A DNA stretch of 64,000 nucleotides from Ancylostoma caninum (lineage: Eukaryota > Nematoda > Chromadorea > Rhabditida > Ancylostomatidae): positions 372,001 through 436,000 of the forward strand of contig JBAJFG010000565.1 of NCBI GenBank assembly GCA_037903475.1, in the 5' to 3' direction. Both the position numbers and the translations under genes were made by a program. The notes beneath the pieces are model-generated. The model was not told the origin of the DNA, ran no database searches, and saw only the letters and a list, made by a program, of their open reading frames with translations. This document shows positions 36,986-49,644 of the stretch, in pieces; within the stretch, counting starts at the first letter, position 1; each line of letters starts with the position of its first letter.

Positions 36986-37699
36986 GAAGGACAGGTAGGA
37001 GTCAACGGGGACGAGGGTCATATTGCTACATAGACCACTGCAGGTCAGCTCCACGAGTTACAGCCAAACTTCACCCACACCATTTCGGATGGGTCATCTT
37101 TGGTAACCCAGACCAAGCTCGGTTTTCCCGAAATCAAACTGGAAATTGACCACTAACTCTAGCCTGTATAATAGACGCACGTAGTAAATAATTCTAGGAT
37201 AAGAATGATCCGGACCGCTCAAGTGAGCTTCCCTCGAAGCAGCACAAAAATTTTCTTCGAAATCTTCTAACATTGAGGGAATCCCCAGCGGCTCCAGTGA
37301 ATTTAATCATAAATATTTGGCTCCCATTTTTGTTTGAACAGTCGTCGAGAATACCAAAACAAAACCATCTGAAAATACAACATTTGTACTATTCCTAATA
37401 GGTCATATGTCCTGAGCAAAAGACTGCTTTCTATACCAACAAAACAACCAAAGCCCCTCACAGTCTGATCGAACATTATATAAATATCGTTTCGAGCACG
37501 ACAATGTAGTTCATAAAACTGTACTTATGACCAAATAAACATGTAAAACGTAACATTTAGTCAGCAATTTGGCGATGTCCTTCAATGCAGGATGTAAAAG
37601 CCTTGAATTAGCGACATTAGCGACAGCGACGTCCTACCTCGAACGCTTTTCTCTTTGGATTTTCACATGGAAAGAATAACCAGGAGCTCCTGACCAGAA

Positions 37700-38055
37700 A
37701 GGCATATGTGGTTCCATGCTAAAATGTCAAAAAATGCGTTCCCGAGCCGCGACTTTTGGGGAGCTTGTAGGCGGAGCCAAGGCAAAAGTACGGCACTTCC
37801 GCACCATGCAATCCTCTACTGGTCACATATGGAGTGCACCTTTGACCATGTTGGGAAGTGGGATAATCAGAAACCCTCACCAGGAGTACAAATTTCCTCA
37901 GGAGCTGCATCCCAGGGAGTGCATTATTTAGGAACCTTGTCCTCCCACCTTTACTCCGCCCCGAGACTCCGCCCACAAGCTCCCCGAAAATTGGGGTCCA
38001 AAACGGTTCTTTTCTGTAGTTTTCCACGGAATCACGTATATCAATGCGATCAGCT
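37700..38055. repeat. Long inverted-repeat element
   Basis: The left arm (GACTTTTGGGGAGCTTGTAG then GCGGAGCC, near 37757) pairs with the right arm (ACTCCGCCCACAAGCTCCCC near 37969). Similarity extends weakly outward for about 90 bases. This is a MITE-like structure of about 350 bp with an unclear target duplication. Part of it recurs at 16318-16560. Confidence 0.6.
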
Positions 38056-38180
38056 GTTCTTGAAGATTGTTTTTCTATGAAAGTCTTAGAGTGTTTTTCT
38101 ATGAAAGTCTTAAAGTAGAGTCTCAGGTGGGACGTTACTGTTTTTCTATGAAAGTTAGTAGAGTCTCAGGTGGGACGTTA
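38044..38180 (+). repeat. Short direct repeats GTTTTTCTATGAAAGT
   Basis: GTTTTTCTATGAAAGTCTTA occurs twice and a third partial copy follows. AGTAGAGTCTCAGGTGGGAC then GTTAC occurs twice. This is a small local duplication just outside the inverted-repeat element. Confidence 0.8.
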
Positions 38181-38873
38181 CCTTTAAAGTAAAAGATATG
38201 TAAATTCGCGTCACGACACACTTCGGAAGCTAACTAGTAGCAGTTGCTTGTCAAAATCAATGAATATATAAAAAAGGGGGAATTCGCTAGTAAACTACTC
38301 GAAATTCTCTGACGCTTGTCAAAATACGCCATTGTATAAAAAATTTCAGTTTGACCATTTTTCCCCGAATCTGATAAGTAAAAATCCAGAACCATCACAT
38401 AAGGCAAGAATTATCCACGACTCCGGTCCGCCTATGCGAAGATACCACGAATGTTATGCAATCAACAGATGTTCCCCAACTCCACTAGATTCCAGTAATT
38501 TTCCTCCTTAACCCTAACGTCATTACACGATCAAAAAAGAAGCCAGCAAATCACCTGATCGACGTGCAGCTGTGGACAAATTAACACCGTTTCCGCAATC
38601 AGCTGTTCCAAAACCTAAACGACGTGAATTACACTGACCAAAAAGACAAACCACATGATACTGTCCTATTTTTGAACGCGTAATCTTTCAACCAAGTAAT
38701 AAACACAGGATAATATGGGTGATGTTACATTATAATCTCAACAAAACAGATTCTCCAAGAATTTTTCTGTTTCCTGCTTCCACTTCCGAAAGAGGTTCAG
38801 AAGAAACGAATAAAATGAAACGAATTCTCAAATAAATTAGATAAAACAATGATGAGAACATGTTTATAATCAC

Positions 38874-41800
38874 CTCTTTACAGACAGTCATTGATTCAGC
38901 CGACGACACCTCTACCCATACGCATTGCGTTTCTTCAGACATCTGAAGGAAAGGTATGCATGAATCACCAACTGGTTTTAGTCCACAAATAATGATTACC
39001 TTTGTTAGATCACTATTAGTAATAGGAGCTAAACTAATTACAAGACCGTTCGCGTCTATAAGGCAAGGAAGAACAGGCAAATCGACGACGATATTGAGGT
39101 ATCTGAAAAGGTGTGGTACTGATCACAGCACTATAAAAATTCCAATGAGAATAAATAAATGAATAAATAAATAAATGAACAGCCTTACATGTGCATTTTA
39201 TATGTGCATGTCAAATAAAATGAAATACTCCATACATGGTGGCAACAAGAGAAAGGAGTTTAAGATTTAAATTGTTTACTGATAGGGGAAAAAGTCATTT
39301 AATAGATTAATTTATTGGATGTGCACATTTTAGGAAAGTATGATACAGCCATTTATTCCTCTAAATTGGGCATAAGTGTGTTAATATGTTGGATTAACTA
39401 ATCTAATGATTCCTTTTTTGCTTTACGAATTACTGTCATCTCACTCAGATTCCAATGGCAGTTTTGTTTAATTATTGCTTTATTTTCACATGGATTTTCC
39501 GCTGCTTAACCATTGGTTAGCAAAGCATATAAAATCGTACCATCACAAAGGAAACGAAAAAAAGCTGCACACGGCTTTCCTCTGAACATCTATCCTACTA
39601 GCCCAATTGGTCTCATCCAGAAAATTCTTTACTGCCATTTTTTCCCCTCATAACCGCTAGTATTCTCTCCGAGCGATGTAAATCAACAACAAATCTCACA
39701 TCTGAGCTCCACAAGTGATTCACTCGCACCCGTGTTGTGCCCTCCTTACGAAGCCCAGGGCGGAGCATACATAGTCCAATTAAAGTTTCGCCAACTGCTG
39801 CTAAACAGCAATCGGTTCACTCATTTTTCTTCTTCCTTTTCCATGAATATACGCACCACTACACACAACACACAGCCATCTGTACACCATTTAGCTTACG
39901 CAGTAGGGGATATAACACCACGTTTCCTTTGTCTCTGGGTAATAGAATTAGTTACACCACCCGCGTCAACATTCTCATGCATGTCGAGCTATCTTCTTAG
40001 AATAACCCTTGGAAACCACGCCCACAAGCCCCAGTAATATTCCGTACACAGCGTTTAATTTCAAAATTTAGAATACATCAATTTGTATTGCGGGCAAGGT
40101 ACTGTGCGCAGGCAATTCAGCGTGATTCGTCAGAACACCTCGAAAATGCGGCAACCCTCACTAGATCCTGCCACATACTTACAGCCGGTTGAGTTGAAAA
40201 TAGCACTAATTACTCTTAACTGGTGTGCGCAGTGTATCATATGACAAGTCAAACCGATCGCAATGAATAGGACGAATTGAGCAAAGGTTTGTCAAACATC
40301 TAATGGAAGGTGCGACCCCAACTTCCCACGTTCTTCCAGAAAGATCACTTCTGCAACGATTTGTATATGCTGTATTGATTCATGTCTTCCAACTATTCCC
40401 ATTATGTCAAAATCAGAACGATGAAAATGAGCGATGGCCTGTCTGTGAACAATTAAATTAGAGAAAACCATACTTTAAAAAGACGGAAGCATTAAAATAA
40501 CGAAGAATATGGGGTGATAGAACAGCGATACCGCATTTCATCAAACTAAGGCTCACCTATGAAGAGGATTCAAAGTGTTCCGTTTTGTTCGCTTTCGTGC
40601 TAAATCAGCATCTCTAACAAGGGCATCAATGAGTTCTCTAGCACTAACTGGTTTCTTCTTATGCAATGCTGTGATCTGAAACCCATTGGTGTTAAGTGCA
40701 ATAATAAACAAGGGTAGACACTAGTAAACAAGGGTAAAAGTGAAGTATAAGAACGTCAGAAATCCTGCTACGACACAGTGTTTTCACAGCCCGGTTGAAC
40801 GTTTGTTGTGTCAAACATTAGATCGCATTGAATCAGGTAATTACTTACATGGAGCTCATCTGGAGGTAGTGCTAAATACTTCAAAGGCGGCTGGAAAGAC
40901 TTAATTTCGTGTGTTCCAATCGCTGCAATCGTTCTGTTTCCACAGAGAGACGACGAGTGTAGTTTTGTCTGCAATACAGCTACATTATACAGTTCTGCTT
41001 CATTACTGTACGAAGATACAAAAGAAGCGGTACTTACCTGAATATTGATAAATTTCTTGAAATTTTCGCCAGTGAGATCAAGGTTTCGGAGGACACAACA
41101 TGCAAGGAAAGGTCGGATAGGTGTGACTGATTCCAGTCGTTTGACATACATCTGAAAGTCGACAACGGGTTATGTTGTTACGAGAGTTGGAAATAAATTA
41201 CTGTAATGCTTATAAAATCCCTATAAAGGCCACCACCCCCGTTGAAGACCCCGTGTCATTTACCACAATCCAACTGATCAATGATAATTGGTCATTCAAA
41301 GGAAAATGAAACCGTTGGTATAACAGGATGAGGAGTTTGTAAGAAAGCATTAGAGATTCGGTAAAAAAACATAGTTCAACACTAAATTAAACGAAGAAAG
41401 AGATATAAACCACTAAAATTTAGACTGAAAAAAGGAAAATAAGGCAAAAAGCTATGGAAAAAAAGGATTTAAAAACATCCTCTCACCTCAGAAACTCCTA
41501 TTCGAATCACGACAGTACCGTCATCAGAAGGCCCACTCGGTGGCTCTGCATTCTCAGCAGAGTCGCCGGCGGTATCATCGGTCACCTTCGGAGCATGCTT
41601 CGCTATATATGCCACCACAGCAGAAACCTGAAAAAAAAAACATACTGGTACACAGAAAACCAGTAATTCCCTTTGAGTAATTCCTCACTTTCGCCCTTTT
41701 GTCATTAGCTAACTTCCTAAATCGTCCGTCCTTGAAAGGATTCTGCGATAAATCCAATATCCGAATCTTCTCCATCTGCCCAATCGCCCAAGGAAGGGAG

Positions 41801-44348
41801 GTGATCTCATTTTCTGACAGATTTAACGTCTTCATATGTTCTATAACATTTAGCTTTGGGGTCACCTAAAAGCAATATAATCAGTTTTTGAGAGATTTAC
41901 TACTCAGATACCCAGAACTCCAGAAAATCGACGTTATTTTACATATAGTAATGCCATATCTCACTTCAGTGATTTTGTTATGAGCGAGGTTGAGCGTATG
42001 TAGCCTCACGAGTTGTCCACCAGTAAGTGTCGCAGGCACGGATGTGAGCTCGTTATGGGAAATATCCAGAACAAGCAATGCTTGTAGTGCCGAGAAATCG
42101 AACAGTCCTGCATTGGTCAGCTGAAATCCTTCTCTATTATGCCGGTTCATGCCTCTAACAGAGGAAGTTTAGCTGTGAGGAAAGCAAGCGCAACCACACC
42201 TGAGACGTAGAAAAAACAGAAACTAGGAAGAGGTTAAAGTAAAGTTTTAATTCGATGAATAAGCCTAAGCTGTGAACCAGTACAATCGAATCACAATTTT
42301 CTCGTCCTCGAAAAAGAATCAAAACGAGCTAAGACACTATGTAAGGAACGGAATTTTCGACCTCCTTTGCCAGCCACTTAAACAAGTAGCATACTCCTTA
42401 AAATTATCTTAATTATTTGCGAAATTAAAAAAAAATACCCCTATTATTGCTAGAGCCGTCATCCCGCCAAAGCCTGAGTCTAGAAAGATTGGAATGTGAG
42501 TGAGCGCTCGACTAAAACCCACTTGTCACCTCACTTTCTCATAAGATACTCCTCAACTAATGCCTTCCACGTGTTTGGCATAATGATTCTACAGCAGTAA
42601 TGATTATTCACTAGCAAACAACTCCTTCACCAGCTTATCATAGAAAAATGGGACAATCATTCCGAAGAATCGTCTAAAGTTCCGCAATTACTATGCAGAA
42701 ACCGATCCAGAACGTGAGAGTGCTGAATGAGCCAGTAAGATCCAGCACTATGCCCTTACAAGCATGAAAAACGAGAAAAGAAATGGGGAGGAGGAGAAAA
42801 GGAGGAAAAGAAACAATTCAGATCCGTGTAATGCCCCGCGATCGTATAAGGAGAACAACTGTACAGTTTGCGTTAATTTATTACATATTTATAAGGAGAA
42901 CAACTGTACAGTTTGCGTTAATTTATTATATATTTAACTTCGGCTCTTTGGCGATACCACTGTGCAACGACCAAGTAACAAACCACAACATGATTCCTTT
43001 AACATTTTGACAGCATCTGACCTGAAAAGGTGTGGCACCTGCTACGATTGAAGCGGTGTGCGTCAGGAAGGACATCTCAGAAACACAATGAACCCACGTT
43101 GAGACAAACCTGCTTTGCGCCTGGGCAGGTGAGGAGGGTGGGGCGGAGAAAAAAAGCAGAGGGTGGGGTGGAGAAAAAAAAAACAAAGATGAATCAGAAT
43201 GACAGCGACTAGCCATCAACTCGTAACATGTGCTGTACGCATCCCACTCATAGGGATCCCCCTCATGAGTTATAGATTACGTATCTATTACTCTAACATC
43301 TTCCACAGGGTATATTAAAGTAATACGTAATCTATTAATCATGCAATTCATTTCGTAAACAAACACTGCATTAATATTTTGCACCCATTTCCTTAGATAT
43401 GACCACAAGAAGCATTAAAACAAAAAAAAGTAAAGGGTATTGCGCAAATTTAAACCAATTTGCGAAGATGCCAATGACGCCAAATTTTGAAAAAAAAAGT
43501 GTTTACAGCAATCAGGAACTCTTACCTTATTACCAGTCACAACAAGTGTTTCTAATTTGGTAAGCGTGGAGAATGAAGTAGGCAAACTTTCCAGATTGTT
43601 GTTGCTGAAGTCGACAAAGGTCAGTTTCGACAATGTGCCTGAACTGCCAAATTCAATAGGAAGCACTTTTCCAATCGCGAATATCTTTGCAGAAGAGTAA
43701 TGAGAAAAATGAGTTCATTGCAGAGTTCTGATTAGACTATTTATGGCTAGTCACTGTGAAAATACATGTGATGGAATAATTTCTCACGTCTGAAAGATTT
43801 TCCACACGTTTGACATACTGCAGCAGCGAAATAATAGCAAAAGGAGGATTCTATGGAATTCTAGCTATAGCGCAAAAATACTAGCTTTTCTACTTATTCT
43901 GAAGCGGAATCATTCTACTCATGCGAGAATTTTCCAACAAAGAATTGTTCGGAACAGAAAAGAAGGAGAAGCAAAGTGTCAAAAGCGACAAGCAAAATAA
44001 CAGATAATAGGAAGAAACCGACCTATCTCATCCGGAACACTGACCAACTCGTTCCTTATGATAACTAGCTTAGTGAGCTGAGAACATGCAATAATAGAAG
44101 GCGAAAGATGCGATAGACCGCAGCCAGATATACTCACGAAGTTCAGCTGAGAGTTCTGAAAAATCGCATCCTGTGATACTGAAAGCAACTGTGGGTAGAG
44201 GAACTCAGGACCTTACCTTAGAAAACACGCTTTTCTGGAGCTCATCATCACTCAGCGACGGATTTCTTCCCTTCGCATCTTTCACTACTAATTCGAATCG
44301 TTGCTCTTTCGATACAGTGGCCAACTCTGGCCATTCAGCGAAAGACAT
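38874..44348 (-). CDS. LRRC47: LRRC47-type leucine-rich-repeat protein with B3/B4-like domain
   Basis: Eleven exons in minus order: 44348-44217, 44155-44023, about 43684-43526, 42120-41965, 41865-41689, 41627-41487, 41151-41038, 40968-40849, 40675-40557, 39102-39000 and 38942-38874. It begins MSFAEWPELATVSKEQRFEL, like LRRC47. Leucine-rich repeats follow (LVVTGNK, LLVLDISHNELTSVP, LHTLNLAHNKITE, MKTLNLSENEITSLP, IRILDLSQNPFKDGRF), then an acidic linker. The C-terminal half resembles the B3/B4 domain of phenylalanyl-tRNA synthetase beta (LDLTGENFKKFINIQTKLH, AAIGTHEIK, LPCLIDANGLVIS, PITNSDLTK). Vertebrate LRRC47 has the same order; its molecular role is not settled. Exons 2 and 3 do not meet in phase, so an exon of the LRR region is probably missed between 43685 and 44022. 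The frame continues from 38874 to a stop at 38730, but the true last exon is not certain. A 1.45-kb intron spans 39103-40556. Confidence 0.88.
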
Positions 44349-44889
44349 ATCAGTCAAACCGTAAAAATCTGAGTAGACGGTGAATGTGGTTAAGCAAGGG
44401 CACTAAAATTACGTATTAGTTTACATTTACTATTTACTATTTGGAGTTAGAGAGTTAGGATTAGAGTTAGGATCAATGAAGTTCAGCCATCTTACTGGGG
44501 AAGAAACAGTTCCACGATCCTGCTTAACATAACAAAAGCAAGGTCTAATTAAAATTATGATCCGCAAACAAGGAATTCACTCTCTATAATTCACAGGACT
44601 ATCTACAGAGGTAGGCATCCGCAAAATTATAGACAATTAACCTCCTCAGCACCCAACCATTGTAACTGGGCAGCAGCAAAACAGCTCAAACACGTTTCTG
44701 CAGCACTTCCGGATGGAATCTTGTTTTGAGCGTTACCTTGCTATCCCAGTAGAGGCAGTTCTCTCTTCACCTGCTTTCAAAAGGAGAGCTTCAAGAGCAG
44801 CGGAGGTTGACCTCGAGTTCAACTGCTGGAAAATCGTGTTCGAGCCGCCTAGCCTCTTCCTAGTAGGTACTCTCTCCTTCGAACGCGAT

Positions 44890-45080
44890 GAGTTGAGTAT
44901 TTGTGCATAGTGCCTGCCTTTCTCGCCACTCCCCACGAATGCTATACACTTTCCCACGTCATCTTCCTCTTCGGCGTCTCTGCACCTTTCTCCCCTATTG
45001 AAACGGACCATAAGAGAGAATCTAAACCGAAAGCATCGTAAAATATAGGTTCTCCTGAAAAAATGCACAATCATAAACAC
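44890..45080 (+). repeat. Dispersed repeat family R3, copy 1
   Basis: GAGTTGAGTATTTGTGCATA heads a roughly 190-base block with CCTATTGAAACGGACC and GAATCTAAACCG. Related to 45165-45340 and, more distantly, 47350-47540. Confidence 0.55.
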
Positions 45081-45164
45081 CCACTTACTCTCCAGTGGAT
45101 CACAGACTGTAAGGAGATCTAATGGTATGTTTTCCCTATGATATAGTCCGTTTCAAAAACGAGG

Positions 45165-45340
45165 ATAGTTGAGTATTTGCGCCTATGATCTGCATTTCTC
45201 TGCTGCCTCTTCAAACACAGCACTGTTTCTCGCGTTCACTCTTTCTCTAAAATCTTCCCAGCTACGTTCCCCGGTGAAACAGACTATATTCACAACAGCA
45301 AGCGTCGAATCTCAAACCGGAACTCTGTGGCGATGTTTTA
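45165..45340 (+). repeat. Dispersed repeat family R3, copy 2
   Basis: AGTTGAGTATTTGCGCCTAT heads the copy, followed by GGTGAAACAGACTATATTCA and GAATCTCAAACCGGAAC. Same order as 44890-45080. Confidence 0.55.
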
Positions 45341-45893
45341 CTCGAACATTCGGTTCATTACTAGAAATAGTCGGAGGCGACCGAATATCACCCTTAACCC
45401 ACGCCGACAAGCGTTAATTGTGATGGGATCAACCTTCGGATTAACACGAGTTAGCGCGTCACGTGGGGTTGCCGACGGTGAGGTGGGCAATTACAATACT
45501 CCCCCGTAATAAAAAGCAGTGTGACCAAGATCTCACACTGCACCTCAACCTTGAAACCACTCAAACTATTTCATATTTGAGGAAGTTCCCCCTAACTTAT
45601 CATTTCCGTGTTTTTTTTTTTGCCGCAAGCAACCCAATGATTAGCTTTCACACACTTGGATTTGAGCAACAATAAATTCCCGTGGTAACGGTGTTGTAAT
45701 TAGACATAAGAATGACAAAACGCTTCATGGATAGTTTATGTATAACACAAACGCAATGGTTTGAAAAACAATCGCACAATCGCAGTATATGAGCAACTTG
45801 TAATAAAACCAACAACAAACGAAAACATTCAGATTCCTGAACAAAACTATACGTACATAATCTATTTCGAATCCTAGCTCCTACTCTCGTTTT

Positions 45894-48838
45894 CTACGTT
45901 TCCTTTGAGTTCGTCTTGAGCTTCTTTAACCGATTCTGCATACTGTCTTTCAGCAAAACATTCAACAACGATGAAGATTTATTTTCCTTCTCGCCGAGAA
46001 CTAGAGGGAACGGGTTACCTGCGAAGGATATTGCTAATTTACTGGGGATGAAATGAAGAAGAAATCAGTCACAAAACAAATACTATATGTACACTATTTT
46101 TTGTGAACATACCATCGATTTCCAAAACAGCTATGTCATAGCGCCTCCATCTTTCGAACTTTGAAACGGTATATTGCAATAGCCGTTGTGTTGGGAGACG
46201 ATATATTGACGTAAAAGGGCCTTCTCGATCTACGAATCGTGGAACGATTACCTTCAAAAGTGGAGGTTAAGATCTCTTGCAACGAAAAAAGAACTTTCGT
46301 AGGGAATTGTTATCGGCAAAACTATTTTCCTTCCTTTTCAAAGAAGAAACAGGGGTTTAATCACTTACGAAAGCTGTACAATGATGGAACCAAAAGAGCT
46401 GAAAAAGCTCGAACAAACATTGAACTCCTACTCGAAAACCTCACCTTATGCATTTTCGTGATAAGATCAGCTTCTGGCAGCCACCACTCCATCATCTCAG
46501 ACGTGTAATCATCGTGTTCTCCCCTTTCAACTCCGAGTTGGATCAGCTGTAACAGAAATGTAAGTGAAACATCCCAATAATAGTACACAAGCAGGCACAG
46601 GGTGCTACAGAAGTATTTTCAACATGCTCAAAAGCTGCGATGACAGAGACAGATGACCAGGCAATAAATTTTGGTTACTTTACTTTAAGACACGGAAGAA
46701 TTAATCAACGCGGCAATGGAATATGATGTTAGAATGACACATCCACTACGACATACCATCAAGAGTGGCCTGGGAACATCAAATATAACACAAATTTTCT
46801 TTGTGGTATTGTGAAAGATGATGGCGATACCCATCACCAAAATTCGAAAAATTCAAAATAAAATAATTCAAAATTGGCAAATTTTTTCAGCCAGCTCACT
46901 TCCAAGCTCCAACATAATGTTGCGTAATGTAACAGTATCATTACCAACAACGATAGTTGGCAAACATCCAGTCCCTACCAAAAACTAGGATGCATGGTAA
47001 GAAAGTCATGCAAAGAATCGAAAATCCATATAGGGGGTTGGGAAAAGGAAACATCTCAGAGCACTTCTCATAAGTTCGCCCTTATTTTAGGAAGGGATAT
47101 CAGATCAAGCATTCACCTGGGAAGTATCTGAACAGAATTCGATAGACACTCCACGATTCACTCATAAATGTAATCAATTAGGGCAAATGAGAAGGGTCAG
47201 TTGGGTTTGGTCAAGACTCCGCTCTTCTTCATGGAAAGAGTACAAACAATGAAGGGAACTTTCGGAGATAATTACTTTATCCCAGCTGCGGAAGAATAAG
47301 TTTGTACTGGAATCACACACCAATTATATACATTATGTAGTCTGCCTTAGGACAGACCCAAGCTAAGCATATTCCATTCCAAAGGCAACGATAGCTAAGT
47401 AATTTTGCATTCCTTCTGCTGTCTCGAAGCCCTCGCAAACTGTTGCTCTCTTTCTCGGGTTTCCAGCGCTTTCACAACCCTTGTCCCTGGTAAAACTCAC
47501 TATACTTGCGCTTAGAACTGGAATTTCTACAGAAAACAAAAAATTCCAAAGTTCTGTATAACTGATCGTCATTCGATCTCTTTTGTTAGAATAAATTGCG
47601 TATACTACATTTGACCTTCTGGGTAATCAGTAAAGCAACAGCGAATGAAAGCATGTACGCACAAAAGAAAAAAAAAACAATTCTCATGTATTAAACGTCC
47701 TCTCTTTAGGACACCTTTGCAGTATGGAGCGCACGTCTTCGCCTCAGCCTGATTCATTTTTTCGCCCATCTATCTGAAAGGCTTAGCACTCAAAATCACT
47801 CAACAGGAAATCGGCAATACAGAAACTAAATGACAGTCCAGAGGGGGGGGGGGGAGAGCATATGATCCAACAGCACCTTGGAGCCTGCACATCAAAGTCC
47901 TTTTGAACTTTTGCGCGCCGACGCTCTTGAAACTGTCCCCAATCCATTCGAAAGTGAGTAGAAGTCATTTAAACTATGTTTTTTTTTTTCATAAAGTTGG
48001 CAGGTCTCTTGTCGTTAGGAAGTGTGAATTTCGTTGCGTCTGCGGTCTCGGTTTGAATAGTGATGGAAGTGTATGCTAGGAGAAGATTCTCCGCTGTTTG
48101 AAATCATTTTAATAAAGACTTCTGTAGACAATGTAATAGAAACACTATGTTCCCATACTTCATTAGTTGCATTCAAAACATTTTGCATTTAAACAAGTTC
48201 CCATCGATGTTCTTTTTTTCGGTTGAAATACTGATGCAGTCTCGCACTTCTTGTATATTATCACAGTTCTGGCATGCTATCTAAACGCAGAAGTCAAAAT
48301 TGATTGTTTGAGACGTACCAGGGTGAGCTACCTTAAAGAAGTTTGACGAGCAAGGCGTTGGGTACTGTGAGATCAGGTGTCCCCCGGTGTCTGTCTACGG
48401 TAATTTTTAATAGTTCTCAACATCCTCACCCTTTCCAGATATGGTCTCGCTTCAACAGCCCTATTCCACTGCAACTCAGCACGTTCTTCTCGAACCATTC
48501 GTGTAACAATCCGTCGCAGAACCTTTACAGTTGACACAATTATGGATGGCTTTACAACTCCCTCTACTGTGACATGAAATGCAAATGAAAAAATTTTCAA
48601 AAAAAAATTGCATCCGCCCAGCAAACAACAAGTAAAGGAAATCAATGAGAAGATCCGCTGTTATTGGCTGATTGTGTGAACTAATAGAATCTTTCAAACA
48701 AGAGCGTCCCCCACAACCTTAACATACCTCTAACCGTGCACGAGAACTCGGCTCAATCCCAATAGTTTTCAACCGTTGTGGAATGTGTCCGATTGTGGCT
48801 TGGATACGTGGTAGGGTGGATACCACTCTATTCGCCAT
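45894..48838 (-). CDS. mrpl-17: Mitochondrial large-subunit ribosomal protein bL17m
   Basis: Five exons in minus order: 48838-48728, 48522-48430, 46546-46445, 46251-46113 and 46018-45894 (TAG). The total is 570 bases, or 189 residues, with all phases consistent. The L17 core is plain: IGIEPSSRARLE-VLRRIVTRMVREERAELQ, then the RAVEARPYLERLIQLG helix and EMMEWWLPEADLITKM. In bacterial L17 the same SRxxLxxLRxxVTxLVxHERI pattern lines the exit side of the large subunit. The C-terminal extension is typical of the mitochondrial form. An acceptor-like GGTTTAG stands one base before the ATG, suggesting trans-splicing. Intron 2 is 1.9 kb and holds a dispersed repeat. It lies downstream of ksr on the same strand. 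Confidence 0.93.
47350..47540 (+). repeat. Dispersed repeat family R3, copy 3 (diverged)
   Basis: Within the 1.9-kb intron of mrpl-17. Shares CCTGGTAAAACTCACTATAC and GAACTGGAATTTCTAC with the GGTGAAACAGACTATATTCA and GGAACTCTG blocks of the 45.2-kb copy. Confidence 0.4.
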
Positions 48839-49644
48839 TCTAAACCCTCTAGATGGATAATAGCACCATCAAATCACAAAGCCCCAGCTACGACACAACA
48901 TGTCATCACTTTAAAAAGTTCTTTAGATAGTGTTCTATTGGGGCTTCAGATACACCCTTCAAACCCAGAAAAAAGAAGAAAAATATTTACAAGAAAATTA
49001 TTTATCACGCCTAACTGAGATGACCTAATCTCAGGATATCATGTGAATCACAGATTGGGAATAATCAACACAGGACGAGCAAAAAAAATTCAAAGGAGTA
49101 TGAATACTGACTAAAGACTGACGAAAAACAAATGGGAAGAATGGACTCTACAAAGTTGAGCGACAAAACATGTATAGGAAAGATGAAAGAAATGAAATAC
49201 ACTCCTGACTGCCGCTGGACAGCCAGCAGTTGCCACAACCTCGCAAATTTCAGCAGAAGGGAAAAAATCAAACCTAGACAGAACTTACAAAGCGCACAAC
49301 AATCAACTTAAGATACACTCAAATACATCGCGTGGAGCACCGGATGAGACTATGATACAGCTAGACGAACGAAAAAAAAAACTAGCTAATTTCAATGCAA
49401 AACAAACGACTACCCAAAAAAGGATACAGCTCTTCAACATAACAACACTAAGGATGTGTTAATAAGAACAAGCACAAATGACCCTGACAATATCAGCGAT
49501 ATTACAAAGTATCATGAATATGCACACGCATGCAGATAGGTAAAGGACCGTACGAGGAAGAACACTGGGGAAATGTCGGAAGCCTCAAATGCCAGAATAA
49601 AATAGCTGTTGAGATTCGTGGAAAAACCGCAAGAAGTCATCTGC
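48839..49644. other. Spacer between ksr stop and mrpl-17 start
   Basis: 806 bases between two genes transcribed in the same direction (minus). A/T-rich with many poly-A runs on the plus strand. No coding signal; a downstream-operon acceptor for mrpl-17 lies at its low-coordinate edge. Confidence 0.5.

Larger units (their letters stand above)
28660..38729. other. Ten-kilobase gene-poor, repeat-rich interval
   Basis: I could not join any open frames here into a convincing gene. It carries most of the window's repeats: minisatellite, nested MITEs, TG-rich copies, a 37.7-kb inverted repeat and several A/T runs. Single open frames of 60-180 codons occur, but they contain repeat sequence (for example 35711-36241 runs through the TG-rich copy). 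Confidence 0.55.
44349..45893. other. Spacer between mrpl-17 and the LRRC47-type gene
   Basis: Both neighbours are on the minus strand, so this is the region before the LRRC47-type start. A possible trans-splice acceptor (CTACTCAG, minus) lies about 26 bases before that ATG. Two copies of a dispersed repeat fill much of it. No gene is seen. Confidence 0.5.

Noticed and set aside
43740..43815. C2H2-like CQTCGKSF...HHMYFH on the minus strand inside the LRRC47-type gene
   Set aside because: Spacing between the second Cys and first His is one short, no adjoining finger exists and a stop follows at once. Most likely chance.
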